Source: Pteria penguin (Eukaryota; Mollusca; Bivalvia; Pterioida; Pteriidae). From it: DNA of 64,000 nucleotides. Positions 37,700 to 50,329 of this stretch are shown in pieces. The notes below the pieces were generated by a model. The model was not told the origin of the DNA and did no database searches. It was given only the letters and a program-made list of their open reading frames with translations. A program made the position numbers and the translations under genes. How positions within the stretch are numbered: the stretch's first letter is position 1; the number at the start of each line of letters is the position of its first letter. Location of the stretch: NCBI GenBank assembly GCA_035048485.1, contig CM068586.1, forward strand, positions 46,412,287-46,476,286, given 5' to 3'.

Positions 37700-39044
37700 A
37701 ATAAAGATCTGGATATGTGTGTGTTGAGCATTAGATATGGAATAATTCAGTAATATGGTATTTTATATTCATCAATGAAGTGTTCTCCATTTTCCTTTAA
37801 CTTTCTGTTGTGGATGAGATATCATGAGAGTTGGGGACTCTCACTGGGTACCTAATCAGTATGTCTCTGAGGCTGTATGCAGCCTATGTCTAGGGCAAAG
37901 TTTGCTTACATTTTGTAAATAGATTGGATCAATGGATCTTGACAGTTCAGTTGCATCTATAGAATTTTTAAATTAAAATTACCATCACTAATCACCGTTA
38001 CCTGATAGGAGACATAATCAAAGAAGGATAACTCTAATAGAAATAATATAAACAGATAGAGTTGTACTGGGCTATATATGTTTTATCTGGCAAACACACG
38101 AGGTATAACTGACAAGAAACTAAAACTATAAAAACCTGAAACCTTAATTTTGAGACCACCAGTTTTAATGGACTTGTTTTAGAGTACAGATGGACTCTCA
38201 TAATAGTTTTCACTTTATACCTGATTTAAATTTTGGTACAGTAGTCAACAGAAACAATTAATACTGAGGACTACTAAACTTAAAATCACCTTAAGATATT
38301 TGTATTTCATCCAGAAAGGCTTGTATTCATTGCCATATAAATTCATACTATATGTATTATGAATATCTGTCAATACTAACCAAAAGTACAAACGTCTTAA
38401 ATAACATCAATAAATGAAGCATTATGCTCGATGGTGAAAGGATATCATTACAAATATGTTATTTTTCTTTGATCATAAAAAGAATAGTGATATGTTGCTG
38501 ACTGATTAAAATCTCTAATTAAAAACTTAAATTTTCAGATGAGAAATCTCTAGATGTGTCATAATAAGCTGTTCACAGGTATGTTGTGATGTAGCAAATC
38601 CTTCACACTATATAAAGGAATCCTCTTGATGTCACATAATGTAATGATAATGTAAGAAAGAAACATGAAGTATAATGACAGAGAATTTGTTACTTGCTAC
38701 CTTGCTACTGCTGATAGAAATGAATTAATATAGGATTATATACCTTATTTTTGAATTACTTTAATTGGTACACCTGACTTTAACACCTGCTCACTAACTC
38801 AAGTTAATGTCTGTACAATATATACATAAGATTTCAGTTTTCTCTTGATATTTTCTTTTAACTGTAGGTATATATAGATGAAGGTGAATATCCTCAAGTG
38901 AATACCACACTGTGTCAATGGTTACCCTAGACAATGTTCCTTCATGCCACAGGAAGACTACACTGTGACAATTATATTTAACATGCTGTTGCATCATAGG
39001 TAAACCTATTGAATCCACTTACCAGACAAGAGCCAACACTATGT
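37700..39044. other. No gene recognised
   Basis: AT-rich sequence. A strong acceptor (TTTTCTTTTAACTGTAG, ending about 38868) precedes a short reading VYIDEGEYPQVNTTLC that stops after 20 codons, too short to call. A GAAGGATAACTCTAATAG box lies at about 38025. Confidence 0.4.
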
Positions 39045-39750
39045 ATGTGAAATAATAAAAGTTATAATGAATATATATATATAATGAATAATAAAAGTTA
39101 TAATAAATATATATATAATAAATGATAAAAGTTATAATGAATATATATATATATATACTGAGTAATGAGAGTTATAATGAATATATATATAATGAATAAT
39201 GAAAGTTATAATGACTATATATAATGAATAATGAAAGTTATAATGAATATATATATGATGAATAATGAATATATATATATTGAATAATAACAGTTTTAAT
39301 GAATATATATAATGAATAATGAAAGTTATAATGAATATATACATTATGAATTATGAAAGTTACAATGAATATATATAATGAATAATAAAAGTTGTAATGA
39401 ATATATATATATATAATGAATATTGAATAATACAAGTTATAATGAATATATATATATATAATGAATAATGAATAATAAAAGTTATAATGAATATATATAT
39501 ATATAATAAATAATGAAAGTTATAATGAATATATATATAATAAAAATTGAAAGTTATCATGAATATATATATAATGAATAATGAAAGTTATAATGAATAT
39601 AAATATAATTAATAATGAGAGTTGTAATGAATATATATTTAATGAATATTGAATAATAAAAGTTATAAGGAATATATATATAATGAATAATGAATAATAA
39701 AAGTTATAATGAATATATATATAATGAATAATGAATAATAAAAGTTATAA

Positions 39751-39810
<60 letters not shown>

Positions 39811-39930
39811 ATAAGTAATGAAAGTTATAATGAATATATATAATGAATAATGAAAGTTATAATGAATATATATAATGAATAAGGAATAATGAAAGTTATA
39901 ATGAATATAAATATAATGAATAATGAAAGT
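39045..39930 (+). repeat. AT-rich minisatellite, about 31-40 bp unit
   Basis: Units of the type GAAAGTTATAATGAATATAT plus ATAATGAATAAT repeat about 25 times with variable (AT)n length, including a pure AT run at about 39753-39800. Tyr/Ile-rich ORFs on the minus strand are artefacts. Confidence 0.95.
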
Positions 39931-41851
39931 TCATGAAACATGAAAATTATGTACCCTATCTTGCATGTATTAGTATTAATATGGTGTATTGGCTATTAAA
40001 TGTCTAAGGAGACAAAACACTTGTGTTTTGTGGGTGTTCCTGGAGAGTCCTTTATAATTTTCTCTTTGGTAATTAAGAATATAATCTCATTTTCAAATTT
40101 TATTCAGATACTTCTGATGATTAAGCTAGAGCAAGTGCATGAAGATGCTTTTGAAAATGGCACTGATTGTAGTAATGATGTTTATGATGAAGGAAACACC
40201 ACATAATCCAGGCTTAGTGATCAATAAGCATTTCTGACATTACTACCCAGCATGGCAATACAGCTTGGTAATGGCAAGTTATCAATATAATATCAAGGGT
40301 TAATAATATCTATTGCTAGGGTCTGTGGTGATAGAGATGTCTGCTAAACCTAGGGTCAAGCTAGCTTAGTTCATGTGGAAATTTGCTGAGATAAGGACAA
40401 ATTGACTTGAGAGTTAGTGGATTTCTTTATATAGAAGAATAAATCATTTGACTTGAAAACCTCTCTTTACTTCATCTGCATCAGATTGCAGAGAAACGAT
40501 GGTCGGTCTTTAGCATAACAAAAATAATGGAATGGTTTAAATCTATAAAATTAGAGCTAAATGCTCCAGACAATTATTTTGGGGCTAATATGTGTTTGAA
40601 AATTACAGTCCTGCTTTCATGTACAACTGATTCTCATTTACAAATGTACTTTGACTTGAATAATTCAAATTTCCTGATGAGTCAAATTTCAAATAATTGT
40701 AGTTAAATTGTGGTTAAATCACTTCATCGAAAGCTTTTTGTCTCATGGGTAACAGTATTATTTTATATATTAACAGAACAATGGAGATTTACCTTTAGAG
40801 AGTGTTCTTCTTGACCTACCGGTACTTTGTTCTGCTCAAGGAAATACAGTTACCTCCATGTAGTTACCCTTTATTCATTAGTTGTTGAAGAAATGTATTG
40901 AAAATTAGAAAAACACTTCCAAAGGAAGGGAAAATTTCAGTAAAAACATCATAAAAATGTAAATGCATTTAATAAATTGGCAATGAGATCAGCTCTAGAA
41001 ACATCAAATAATGAATGTTTTAGCATAATACTATCATTAAACTATAAATAAACAAATTTGCAATGTTTAATTTTAGTATGTTTTGCATTTAATACTAGGT
41101 AGATTGTGGTGGACTTTTCAGGCAGATCAGACCTCTGGTCAAAATCATTCTCCTGACTTCCTCATGGAATGGACACAGTCTTATCCTCCATCTTATAATA
41201 TTTTCAAGCTGGACATGTTTATACGGTAATATTAGATAAAGCTATCTTAACATGCTGTCTTATTAAATTGACAATTCCACATCAAAGATAATTGCTTAAG
41301 TGGTAGCTCATGAGTAAAGGACTCATCCATAAGTACAACACATTTTTATGAGTCTAGTTTCCAGTACTATTGTACTGATGTGAAATATATACTTAAAATT
41401 TTCAGTCTTGAAATTTTGTAAATCACCCTAAAACTAAGGAGTATCTCCCCCATGCATAGTTCTGTCCTTAAATTGATTCTTTGACTCACTATTTCAGCCA
41501 TATTGGTTTTAACTCTGTTCTTCAAATATTTACATATTATTAGAATTCCATTCATTCAGCCATGAGCATCACTGAAGAGACTTAAGTTGTTGAAATGCGC
41601 ATCTGATGCACAAAATTATAACATATATATGTTCTTATATTTATTATTTCTAATTTTTATGTAAAAAATATTGTAATATACCAGATCATCCTTCTTTTAA
41701 AGTTTGTAAATTGTTATATAGTAAATACTTTCTTATCAATTCAATAAATATTGACTACAGCTTGTTTTAAAGGTATATCTGATCAGAATATGTGTGAGTA
41801 GTTCTTTATATTATTACTCTGTAATAGGTGTCTCCAATTCTTACTCATCTA
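39931..41851. other. No certain gene; two exon-like segments
   Basis: A 104 nt segment at 41122-41225 has a good acceptor (GGTGGACTTTTCAG) and donor (ATACG|GTAATA), raised GC and two open frames, one reading ADQTSGQNHSPDFLMEWTQ. Another segment from 40105 (acceptor TTTTATTCAG) reads KLEQVHEDAFENGTDC..VYDEGNTT to a stop, with AATAAA about 230 nt later. Both may be exons of the locus around 33-37 kb or chance; I cannot connect them. Confidence 0.3.
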
Positions 41852-41990
41852 GGTTCGATTCCTTGATTGCACCACTAAGTTGAAGAGATTGGTTACCTCC
41901 TGTTTCCATGTCACTTTACGACTGAAAATTGTTGAAAGTAATGTAATATACCAATCAACCAGACAAAAAAAAAAAAAAACAAAAAGGAAA
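41852..41990 (+). mobile_element. SINE, family 1, degenerate
   Basis: It starts with the B-box GGTTCGATTCC and follows the family body: CACCACTAAGTTGAAGAGATTG, GGTTACCTCCTGTTTCCATG, tail AATATACCAATCAACCAG and a poly-A-rich end. The tRNA-like 5' half is absent, as in the other two copies. Confidence 0.75.
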
Positions 41991-44035
41991 TAATGAATAA
42001 TGCATAACATGACCATTAAATCCATGATTGTTTAAAATGTATCATTGTGTATGTGTAATGTACAATATGTACATATAGAATGAAAGGTTTCAGTGGTTTT
42101 TGCTAATCTGGCTTTGCAATGTTTTAGAATTATTTATATTCTTTCCCTGCTGTTAAATCTGTGTTCAAATTCTCATTATAAAAGTGTGTAGATGTACTTG
42201 TTTAAAGTAATTTGTTTTATTTGGATAAAATGTTCCCCAGTGCTAATCACTGATTCCAATGATATGAGTGTTGTAAAAAAATAAAGTTCAAACAAACTAA
42301 TATATAAAATACATTTCAGAAAAGCTTATGAAGGTTTTCTAATATATCTTTACAGAGAAATTTTTGATCCTGTTTACCTTTTAACACGTTTGACATCATC
42401 CCTGCCATTCTACTTCACATTCAGATGTCATGAGAGACAAATAAGAAATTGTAAATTGTGGTGCAAGAAAGATAACTCTCACAATGTATGTTAAAGATTG
42501 GAAATTTATATTCTTGAATTTGATTTGAAATAGTTCTTCAAATAACAATGGTATTTATGTCCATACTTAAAAAATAATTATTTAGCATTGTGCATGTTTT
42601 ATTTGTTCATTCTAAGGAAAACCTGTATCAATAATTGACTGTAAAAAGAATTAAGAAAGCTAGCATGGATGATCAAAGTGGAGATAACTCTGTATTTTGT
42701 TGTAAATTAAATACAAAAGTCAAGAATTTCAGGTTTAACAATTCATCATTTTGATAAGTTTGTAAATTATTAACATGTGTGATAGTATATCTACTGAATC
42801 CTATATTAAAAAGGAGGATATGGCTGGTTGGACTAAGGCTCTACTATCTTGAAAATTACTTACTTTAAATAAATACATTAGTATGTAAGTTGAATGTCAG
42901 TCACACTGAATAGATTCTGCACTTAGCAGTACAATCAGCATTGTTACTCAAGCTTGATATAATGTCATAGATAAATAATCTTATACAGTTTTATTAAATA
43001 TTTCCTCATTCAATCAGAATTGAATATGATGTAAATGTACCTTTTATTTGAATCATACAGAATGCATAATGTAACATTTCAGTGTTACAATTTGATATTT
43101 TTAGATGGAATTCAATGACAGGTTTGACATTCTGTGGAGATAGAAATTAAGAATGAAACATTGGAAGTAAATACCATGGCAGATTTAAAGTGAAGACTTC
43201 TAGAGGATATACTTCCCTTCCATGTAGCAGAGTATTTCCTATAAGCTTCAAGGAAGAAAAACAATATATACAGTGAGATATACAGCAGTGGGTGTGTTAG
43301 GTTTGCTAATATTCCTAATGCCATGCAGCTTTATCAACAACATACTTCAAATATAAACAACATAGAATGCATGAAGGTATTGAATGAAATTATAGTTGAT
43401 ATTGACATTGTAAGAACTCTTTGTGGAAACAAATACACAGTACGTTACTGGTGCTAAATCTAATGCTATCTGGTATTTTTCAATCTCTAAAATAGCTTTG
43501 TAAGTTTAAGAGTAAAGGAAATAAATTTAGGTGACTCTATCCCAGCATTTGTTAGCTTGCCAGAGCCAAGGCTTGTGTGAGCTATAGCCATAGTAAAGAG
43601 GAGCTTTTAATGAAACTTTGTGAGGATGAAGCACTGATGATCCTCTGCCAGTGTTGTTGTTGTTTTACTACCAGATTTGTCAATGGTTGGATCCGGGGTG
43701 ATATAGGCCTCAGAGGATACCCTTCTTGAGAATTTTTTTTCATAATTCCTATATAGATTTATAATGTGAATGCATCAGAATGATCTTGAAGGGTGTCTTT
43801 AGTAGTTAGATCTTTTTATTAGTTTGACTCTAAAATCTAATTTTTAAGACTTTTTGGATATCATTTTTTAATTTTAAGACTGAAATATATTTCTTTTCTT
43901 CTTCTTTTCGTGAAACACACTCGGTCAATATTGACCATTACGTGCCTATATTAACTTGCGTACCGTGGCAGAGGATAAAACTTTAAAAGAGTTTACAACT
44001 GATTAAATCTATGTACATGTTAAAGTTGCTGTTTA
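41991..44035. other. No gene recognised
   Basis: AT-rich sequence containing boxes related to the satellite motif (GAAAGATAACTCTC at 42469, GTGGAGATAACTCTG at 42679). No coding signal beyond chance ORFs. Confidence 0.45.
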
Positions 44036-44620
44036 GTGAAGATTAATAGAAGAGCAAGTATTGTAACCTGCTTTTTGAAGGCATCCAGCTTGTCAGTGGA
44101 GACTGTGAGCCAGAAGCATATTCCATTGAATTATTGTAGAGGGGTAGAACAAAAACTTGTAAGTGTCTTTGTTTGTAGGTATGTGTTGGAAGCTAAGGGG
44201 ATTACTGTTTCTAGTTCTGCTGATAGAAAAGGTCTGTTGGGTGTATGGCAGTTATGTTATGGATGATTTTGTAAAAACAGATGAGGTGGGTTCGCAGGCA
44301 ACATTGTTGTAAGGTCGGCCAATTTAGTTGTTGTAACATGTCACTAACAGAGCTGGTGTTATGGAATCTATTAGTGACATACCTGGCTGCCCCATGCCGC
44401 CCATTTCTAACCAAATGGATTTGAGACTGATGGTGAGGATCCATTGTGCAACTGTTGTACTCTAATTTTGGTCTTACTAATGACCAGTATGCTCTTTCTT
44501 TAATTTTTGGGGAGGCAACTTTAAGATTACGTTTTAGGAAATTGAGTTGTTTGATGTTATGTTGTCAATATGTTTGTTCCATTCTGTAATATAACACCTA
44601 GATATTTGTAAGGTTAATAA
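44036..44620 (-). pseudogene. LINE ORF2 remnant, C-terminal third
   Basis: Minus-strand pieces in order: YKYLGVIL, then LKRNLKVASPKIKERAYWSL, then RHGAARYVTNRFHNTSSVSD and MLQQLNWPTLQQ, then YPSTIIQWN and a final DKLDAFKKQV. YLGV, AARYV, LNWPTLQQRR, FPRTIxxWN and DAFK mark the end of the RT and the C-terminal domain of CR1/L2/Jockey-like LINEs. Frames change at least twice and an in-frame stop follows, so it is a dead copy. The catalytic core lies outside and I do not see it. Confidence 0.85.
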
Positions 44621-45161
44621 AGAAGGACAGCTGGTGATTGAAGATAGCTTTTAATATTTGATAATCTATCACATTTTAACAATTTTGAAAAGTGTTGGTT
44701 TGATTAGTTTTGCCCATAAGCACTCTTCAGACCGATAATAAAAACTCGCATATCATTCCGATATGATGAAATCCCAAAAATCATAGTTAATCATGTTCTT
44801 AACGTAATACTCAATTATAACAATCCTGGCAAATAAAAAGATGGGATTGTGAAATCTAATGTCAAAACAATTTTTGTTTTCTAGATTGCATGGTAGAGGG
44901 ATCTTTGAAACAGATATGTGATAGTTATTATACTAGTATTGTTATGATTGATCTGATAAATAACATTCCTGACTGATAAGAGTCCAGGTGTGGTCAGGTA
45001 TGTGGTCAGGTTGGATGTTTGACTATGATTGATACTTTTGGGGGACAATTAATCTCTGTTGAAATAAATAAAACAGCCATATTCGAAGTCTCTGCTTTAT
45101 CTTCAGAAATGAACACACTATGCAGACAGTGTTCAGCATAATTTCATTTTCGTTGTTTATA
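44621..45161. other. No gene recognised
   Basis: AT-rich sequence between the LINE remnant and a small MITE. Nothing identifiable. Confidence 0.45.
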
Positions 45162-45247
45162 TTGTCCATGTACTTATTTTAGTGAGGTTCATATTTTAGC
45201 AGTATTAGTGCTGAAATGTGGATACACTAATATATGTACACATACAG
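45162..45247. mobile_element. 86 bp deletion derivative of the 914 bp MITE
   Basis: It has the same ends as 13402-14315: left ACTTATTTTAGTG, TTCATATTTTAGCAG and ATTAGTGCTG, right ACTAATATATGTACACATAC, with only a few bases between. TA lies on both sides (45160-45161, 45248-45249). Confidence 0.75.
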
Positions 45248-46069
45248 TATGCAGCTGTTTCTGATAACACATTAAAAGTGAAAGTAAACTTGATTCTTCT
45301 AAACAACATAATTCACCACCATGTGATATGACATTCAGCTGTATGTGGTATGTATATGTGATATGTGCATGGTATGTACCGGTATATGTGGTATGTATAT
45401 GTGATATGTATATGTGGTATGTATATGGAATATATATCAATTATCATCATTTATCATACCAAGATATGAAATTCTATGCAATTTGGGAAATAATATTTGA
45501 GTCAAATTTTATGTAATGATGGTTAACAAATTTTGGTTAAAGTTTGAATTATTATCCCAACTTCTCAGAAATACAATAATATTTTTTTTTATTATCATTG
45601 GTTATTCTGAAAGAGGAGTGATTCTAGAATAACATTTAAAAGACCTGAACAAATGTATAGTCAGACAAAAAAGAAAGAGATATATTTACAACACAAGGAT
45701 GTATATTTCATTGCACAGATGTTTAGTAGTAGTGTGTACCAATACTTATGTTCTCAATCTCTGTACACTTGTCTGCATAGTGTGATGAAGGGGAAAGATA
45801 ACCATATAATTTATGTAAATACTGTGAACAACAGATATTTCTTTATGAATCAGGAACATTTAGTGCTTATTTCCTTTACATTACAGACTGCATGAGGTAT
45901 GCACCTATTCAGTACTGTGTTTTTGTTTTCTCAATGTTACAATTGATTGCAATTGCATCACATGACCTTACTGTGACAATTTTATTCTGTTTTATTGGCA
46001 TAACTTGTGTGTCAAAGAGAGACAACTCCAGTATGAATTTGTACATGTACATCTGAACAGGTGAATCAG
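45248..46069. other. No gene recognised; small local repeats
   Basis: GTATATGTGGTATGTATATG units repeat at 45344-45430. An AAAGAGAGACAACTCCAG box, related to the satellite box, lies at 46014. The 80-codon ORF at 45653-45895 has no recognisable motif. Confidence 0.4.
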
Positions 46070-46238
46070 CAGAGATGTTGAAGAGTTTTCAATTTTGTCA
46101 GTCATTTTGAGTGATTTTGAAAATTTTGTCAGTCAGGACAATGAAATATACAGAAACAATTTCAGAATTTTGTCAGTCCGAATGAAATTTTGTCAGTCAA
46201 AAACTTCTGACACGGACTGACACTTTTCAACATCACTG
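46070..46238. mobile_element. 169 bp MITE with TTTTGTCAGTC repeats
   Basis: Inverted ends CAGAGATGTTGAAGAGT and, from the right, CAGTGATGTTGAAAAGT (two differences). The interior repeats TTTTGTCAGTC four times. Flanks GTGAATCA and TGAATGTA could be a decayed 8 bp duplication, which would suggest hAT, but this is weak. Confidence 0.65.
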
Positions 46239-46397
46239 TGAATGTATGGATACTATTGAAATGACTGTACTGAACAATTGAATAATAACTTCATAGCATA
46301 TCAGATGTACAGGAGTGTCATGATAGTGCCAAATGTGTCTCTGTTATACATTGTACTAAATCATACACCATAACTTGATTCACCAGGTAGGCTCTTC

Positions 46398-48100
46398 ACC
46401 TGCTGTCAAAGGAAGGTGGGGAAGGAAGAGTACATCAGAGATGTAGATGTGATACTCTGACTGTTAAAGGAAGGAAGAGAAGGAAGAATACATCAGAGAT
46501 GTGGATGTGATACATACACTGTTAAGGGAAGGAGGAGAAGGAAGAATACATCAGAGATGTGGATGTGATACATACACTGTTAAGGGAAGAAGAAGAAGGA
46601 AGAATACATCAGAGATGTGGATGTGATACACAAACTTAAAGGAAGAAGGGGAAGGAAGAATACATCAGAGATGTGGACGTGATACTCAAACTGTCAAGGG
46701 AAGAAGAAGAAGGAAGAATACATCAGAGATGTGGATGTGATACTCAAACAGTCAAGGGAAGAAGAAGAAGGATGAATACATCAGAGATGTGGATGTGATA
46801 CTCAAACTGTCAAGGGAAGAAGAAGAAGGAAGAATACATCAGAGATGTGGATGTGATACTCAAACTGTTAAGGGAAGAAGAGGAAGGAAGACTACATCAG
46901 AGATGTGGATGTGATACTCAAACTGTCAAGGGAAGAAGAAGAAGGAAGACTACATCAGAGATGTGGATGTGATACTCAAACTGTCAAGGGAAGAAGAAGA
47001 ATGAAGACTACATCAGAGATGTGGATGTGATTCTCAAACTGTCAAGAGAAGAAGAAGAAGGAAGACTACATCAGAGATGTGGATGTGATACTCAAACTGT
47101 CAAGGGAAGAAGAAGAAGGAAGACTACATCAGAGATGTGGATGTAATACTCAAACTGTCAAGGGAAGAAGAAGAAGGGAAGACTACATCAGAGATGTGAA
47201 TGTGATACATAAACTGTCAAGGGAAGAAGAAGAAGGAAGACTACATCAGAGATGTGGATCTGATACTCTGACTGTTAAAGGAAGGAGGTGAAGGAAGACT
47301 ACATCAGAGACATGGATGTGATACTCCGACTGTTAAAGTGCTATTAGAATGCTAGCGAATTTTGTGTTTTCATGCAATACTAATTGAATTATTCCTCCAT
47401 TGATAGAAATTACAACTTTTCATGCTTCAATATTTCTCTGAGAAATAAAAGACTTCCGGTTTTACTTATTACAAAACCTTTGAACAACTTTTAACGTCAT
47501 TTAGTATGACGTCACAATTCAAAGTTTAACGTAATAATGAAAATTCAGGGAAAAGTATCACTTGCACAACTTCTGACATCACATATTATGGCGATTAACT
47601 ACTGAAAAAAAAACTATCGAACATTTTATTGCTTATTGTATGAATCTTGAGATCGGCGTCACGCATGAGCATAATATTTTGTGAGCGACTTGTTTATGTA
47701 GATAGGCACACAATATAGAAAAATTGTGATCATTCTAATAGCACTTTAAAGGAAGGAGGAGAAGGAAGACTACATCAAAGATGTAGATGTGATACTTAAA
47801 CTGTTAAAGGAAGGAAGAATACATCAGAGATGTGGATTTGATACTTAAACTGTTAAAGGAAGGAAGAGAAGGAAGAATACATTGGAGATATGGATTTGAT
47901 ACTTAAACTGCTAAAGGAAGGAAGAGAAGGAAGAATACATCAGAGATGTGGATGTGATACTCAAACTGTCAAGGGAAGAAGAAGGAGGAAGAATACATCA
48001 GAGATGTGGATGTAATACTCAAACTGTCAAGGGAAGAAGAAGAATAAAGAATACATCAGAGATGTGGATGTGATACTCAAACTGTCAAGGGAAGGAGGAG
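46398..48100 (+). repeat. 58 bp minisatellite, interrupted by a MITE
   Basis: The unit is close to TACATCAGAGATGTGGATGT plus GATACTCAAACTGTCAAGGG and AAGAAGAAGAAGGAAGAC, with about 16 copies before and six after the 409 bp insertion at 47337-47745. Central copies are more alike than outer ones. The purine-rich GAAGAAGAAG part varies in length. Confidence 0.95.
47337..47745. mobile_element. 409 bp MITE with TTAA target duplication
   Basis: Perfect 15 bp inverted ends AGTGCTATTAGAATG, with TTAA on both sides (47333-47336, 47746-47749). Removing the element and one TTAA restores ACTGTTAAAGGAAGG exactly as in other minisatellite units, so the empty site is known. TTAA duplication points to the piggyBac superfamily; no ORF is present. 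The interior includes a palindromic ATGACGTCA-like site near 47510. Confidence 0.92.
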
Positions 48101-48412
48101 AAGGTAGCCACATCAGAAGAAGATACCGTCCTGTACTTATTAATAAGGTTGTCAGAGGAAGATACTATTCTGTACCTATTTATATGGTCATCAGAGAAAT
48201 GTATCCTCCTGAACCTGCTCATCTGAAGAAGGCACCTTCCTGTACCTACTTATAAGTCCATCAGAGAGAGGCACGTTCCTGTACCTACTCATAAATTCAT
48301 CAGAGGAAGACACGTTCCTGTACCTACTTGTAAGGTCATCAGAGGAAGGCACCCTGCTGTAGCTACTTAAACGGTTGATAAGGGAAGGCATCCTCCTGTA
48401 CCTATCTATAAA
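48101..48412 (+). repeat. About 39 bp minisatellite, diverged
   Basis: Units of the type CATCAGAGGAAGGCACGTTC plus CTGTACCTACTTATAAGGT repeat about seven times with considerable drift. It begins directly where the 58 bp array ends; the shared word CATCAGA may have seeded it. Confidence 0.85.
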
Positions 48413-48499
48413 GTAAGTTGATTAAAGTTAAGTCACTTTCGACATTTGTTTGTTCAGTCACATAGGGGCATAGATGATAACAATCTGTGTAACATAGTG

Positions 48500-49975
48500 G
48501 CATACTACAGGAATCTAACCAGAATAACCAACCTATGTAACATAGTGGCATACTACAGTAATCAAACCAGAATAACCAACCTATGTAACATAGTGGCCTC
48601 TTCAGGAACAAAACCAGGATAACCAACCTATGTAACAGTGGCATACTACAGGAATCTAACCAGAATAACCAACCTATGTAACATAGTGGCATACTACAGG
48701 AATCTAACCAGAATAACCAACCTATGTAACATAGTGGCCTCTTCAGGAACCAAACCAGAATAACCAACCTATGTAACATAGTGGCATACTACAGGAATCT
48801 AACCAGAATAACCAACCTATGTAACATAGTGGTATACTACAGGAACCAAACCAGGATAACCAATCTATGTAACATATTGGCCTCTTCAGGAACAAAACCA
48901 GAATAACCAACCTATGTAACATAGTGGCATACTACAGGAATCTAACCAGAATAACCAACCTATGTAACATAGTGGTATACTACAGGAACCAAACCAGGAT
49001 AACCAATCTATGTAACATATTGGCATACTCCAGGAACCAAACCAGGATAACCAATATATGTAACATAGTGGCATACTCCAGGAACCAACCAGGATAACCA
49101 ACCAATGTAACATAGTGGCATACTATAGGAACCAAACTAGAATAACCAACCTATGTAACATTGGTATACTATAGGAACCAAACCAGAATAACCAACCTAT
49201 GTAACATAGTGGCATACTATAGGAACCAAACCAGAATAACCAACCTATGCAACATAGTGGTATACTTCAGGAACCAAACCAGACTAACCAACCTATGTAA
49301 CATGGTGGTATACTACAGGAACCAAACCAGAATAACCAACCTATGTAACATAGTAGCATACTCCAGGAACCAAACTAGGATAACCAACCTATGTAATATA
49401 ATGGCACACTCCAGGAACCAAACAAGGATAACCAATCTATGTAACACAGTAGCATACTCCAGGAACCAAACTAGGATAACCAACCTATGTAATATAATGG
49501 CACACTCCAGGAACCAAACCAGGATAACCAATCTATGTAACACAGTAGCATACTCCAGGAACCAAACTAGGATAACCAACCTATGTAATACAATGGCACA
49601 CTCCAGGAACCAATCTATGAAACATAGTGGTATACTATAGATTCAGACCAGAATAACCAACCTATGTAACATAGTGGTATACTATAGGAACCAAACCAGA
49701 ATAGCCAACCTATTTAACATAGTAGCATACCCCAGGAACATATCAGGATAACCAACCTATGTAACATAGTGGTATACTACAGGAACCAATCAGGATAACC
49801 AACCTATGTAACATAGTGGCATACTACAGGAACCAATCAGGATAACCAACCTATGTAACATAGTGGTATACTACAGGAAACAATCAGGATAACCAATCTA
49901 TGTAACATAGTGGTATACTACAGGAGTCAAACTAGGACAATGAACCTATGTAATACAACGGCACACTCCAGGAAT
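48500..49975 (+). repeat. 48 bp minisatellite, about 30 copies
   Basis: The unit is close to AGAATAACCAACCTATGTAA plus CATAGTGGCATACTACAGGA and ACCAAACC. Since 48 is divisible by three, frames stay open: plus-strand ORF 49161-49640 (159 codons, 16-residue repeat RNQTRITNLCNIVAYY) and minus-strand ORFs of 125, 88 and 75 codons. Both strands are open equally and single-base indels break frames freely, so a protein is unlikely. Variant units (CTCTTCAGG, TACTCCAGG) alternate in blocks. Confidence 0.95.
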
Positions 49976-49989
49976 GAAACATACAGTAA

Positions 49990-50275
49990 TTTGCAGGACA
50001 TTGATTAGTGTTTGTATCATAAGTATGTGTGTAGTACTGTTATTTCGGGATATAAATGATGAGTGTGTATTGTAAGTATGTGTGTAATATGGTTATTTCT
50101 TGGATAATGATGGATTGTAAGTATGTGTGTAGTACTGTTAGTTCTGGGATATTGATGGATGTGTGTATGGTAAGTATGTGTTTGGATGTGTGTATGGTAA
50201 GTATGTGTGTAGTATTGTTAGTTCTGGGATATTGATGGATGTGTTTATGGTAAGTATGTGTATAGTAGCAGAATT
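49990..50275 (+). repeat. About 53 bp minisatellite, diverged
   Basis: Units combine GTAAGTATGTGTGTAGTACT, GTTAGTTCTGGGATATTGAT and GGATGTGTGTATG, with about five partial copies. It is the fourth array in an unbroken 3.9 kb series. Confidence 0.85.
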
Positions 50276-50329
50276 TTTGACAGTTGGAGTCAGAGGCAAT
50301 GTGGACAAAGTCAAAGAGTAGGTATAATC

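Noticed and set aside
39132..39560. Tyr/Ile-rich minus-strand ORFs of 65-70 codons
   Set aside because: AT-rich minisatellite artefacts.
40788..40862. Plus-strand reading VFFLTYRYF resembling a RasGEF N-terminal motif
   Set aside because: The match is short, the frame stops soon after, no donor follows and no other RasGEF segment is near. Another frame over the same bases is equally open.
47079..47291. 70-codon Glu/Arg-rich repeat ORF
   Set aside because: It lies wholly in the 58 bp minisatellite, whose unit is not a multiple of three, so the frame is lost after a few units.
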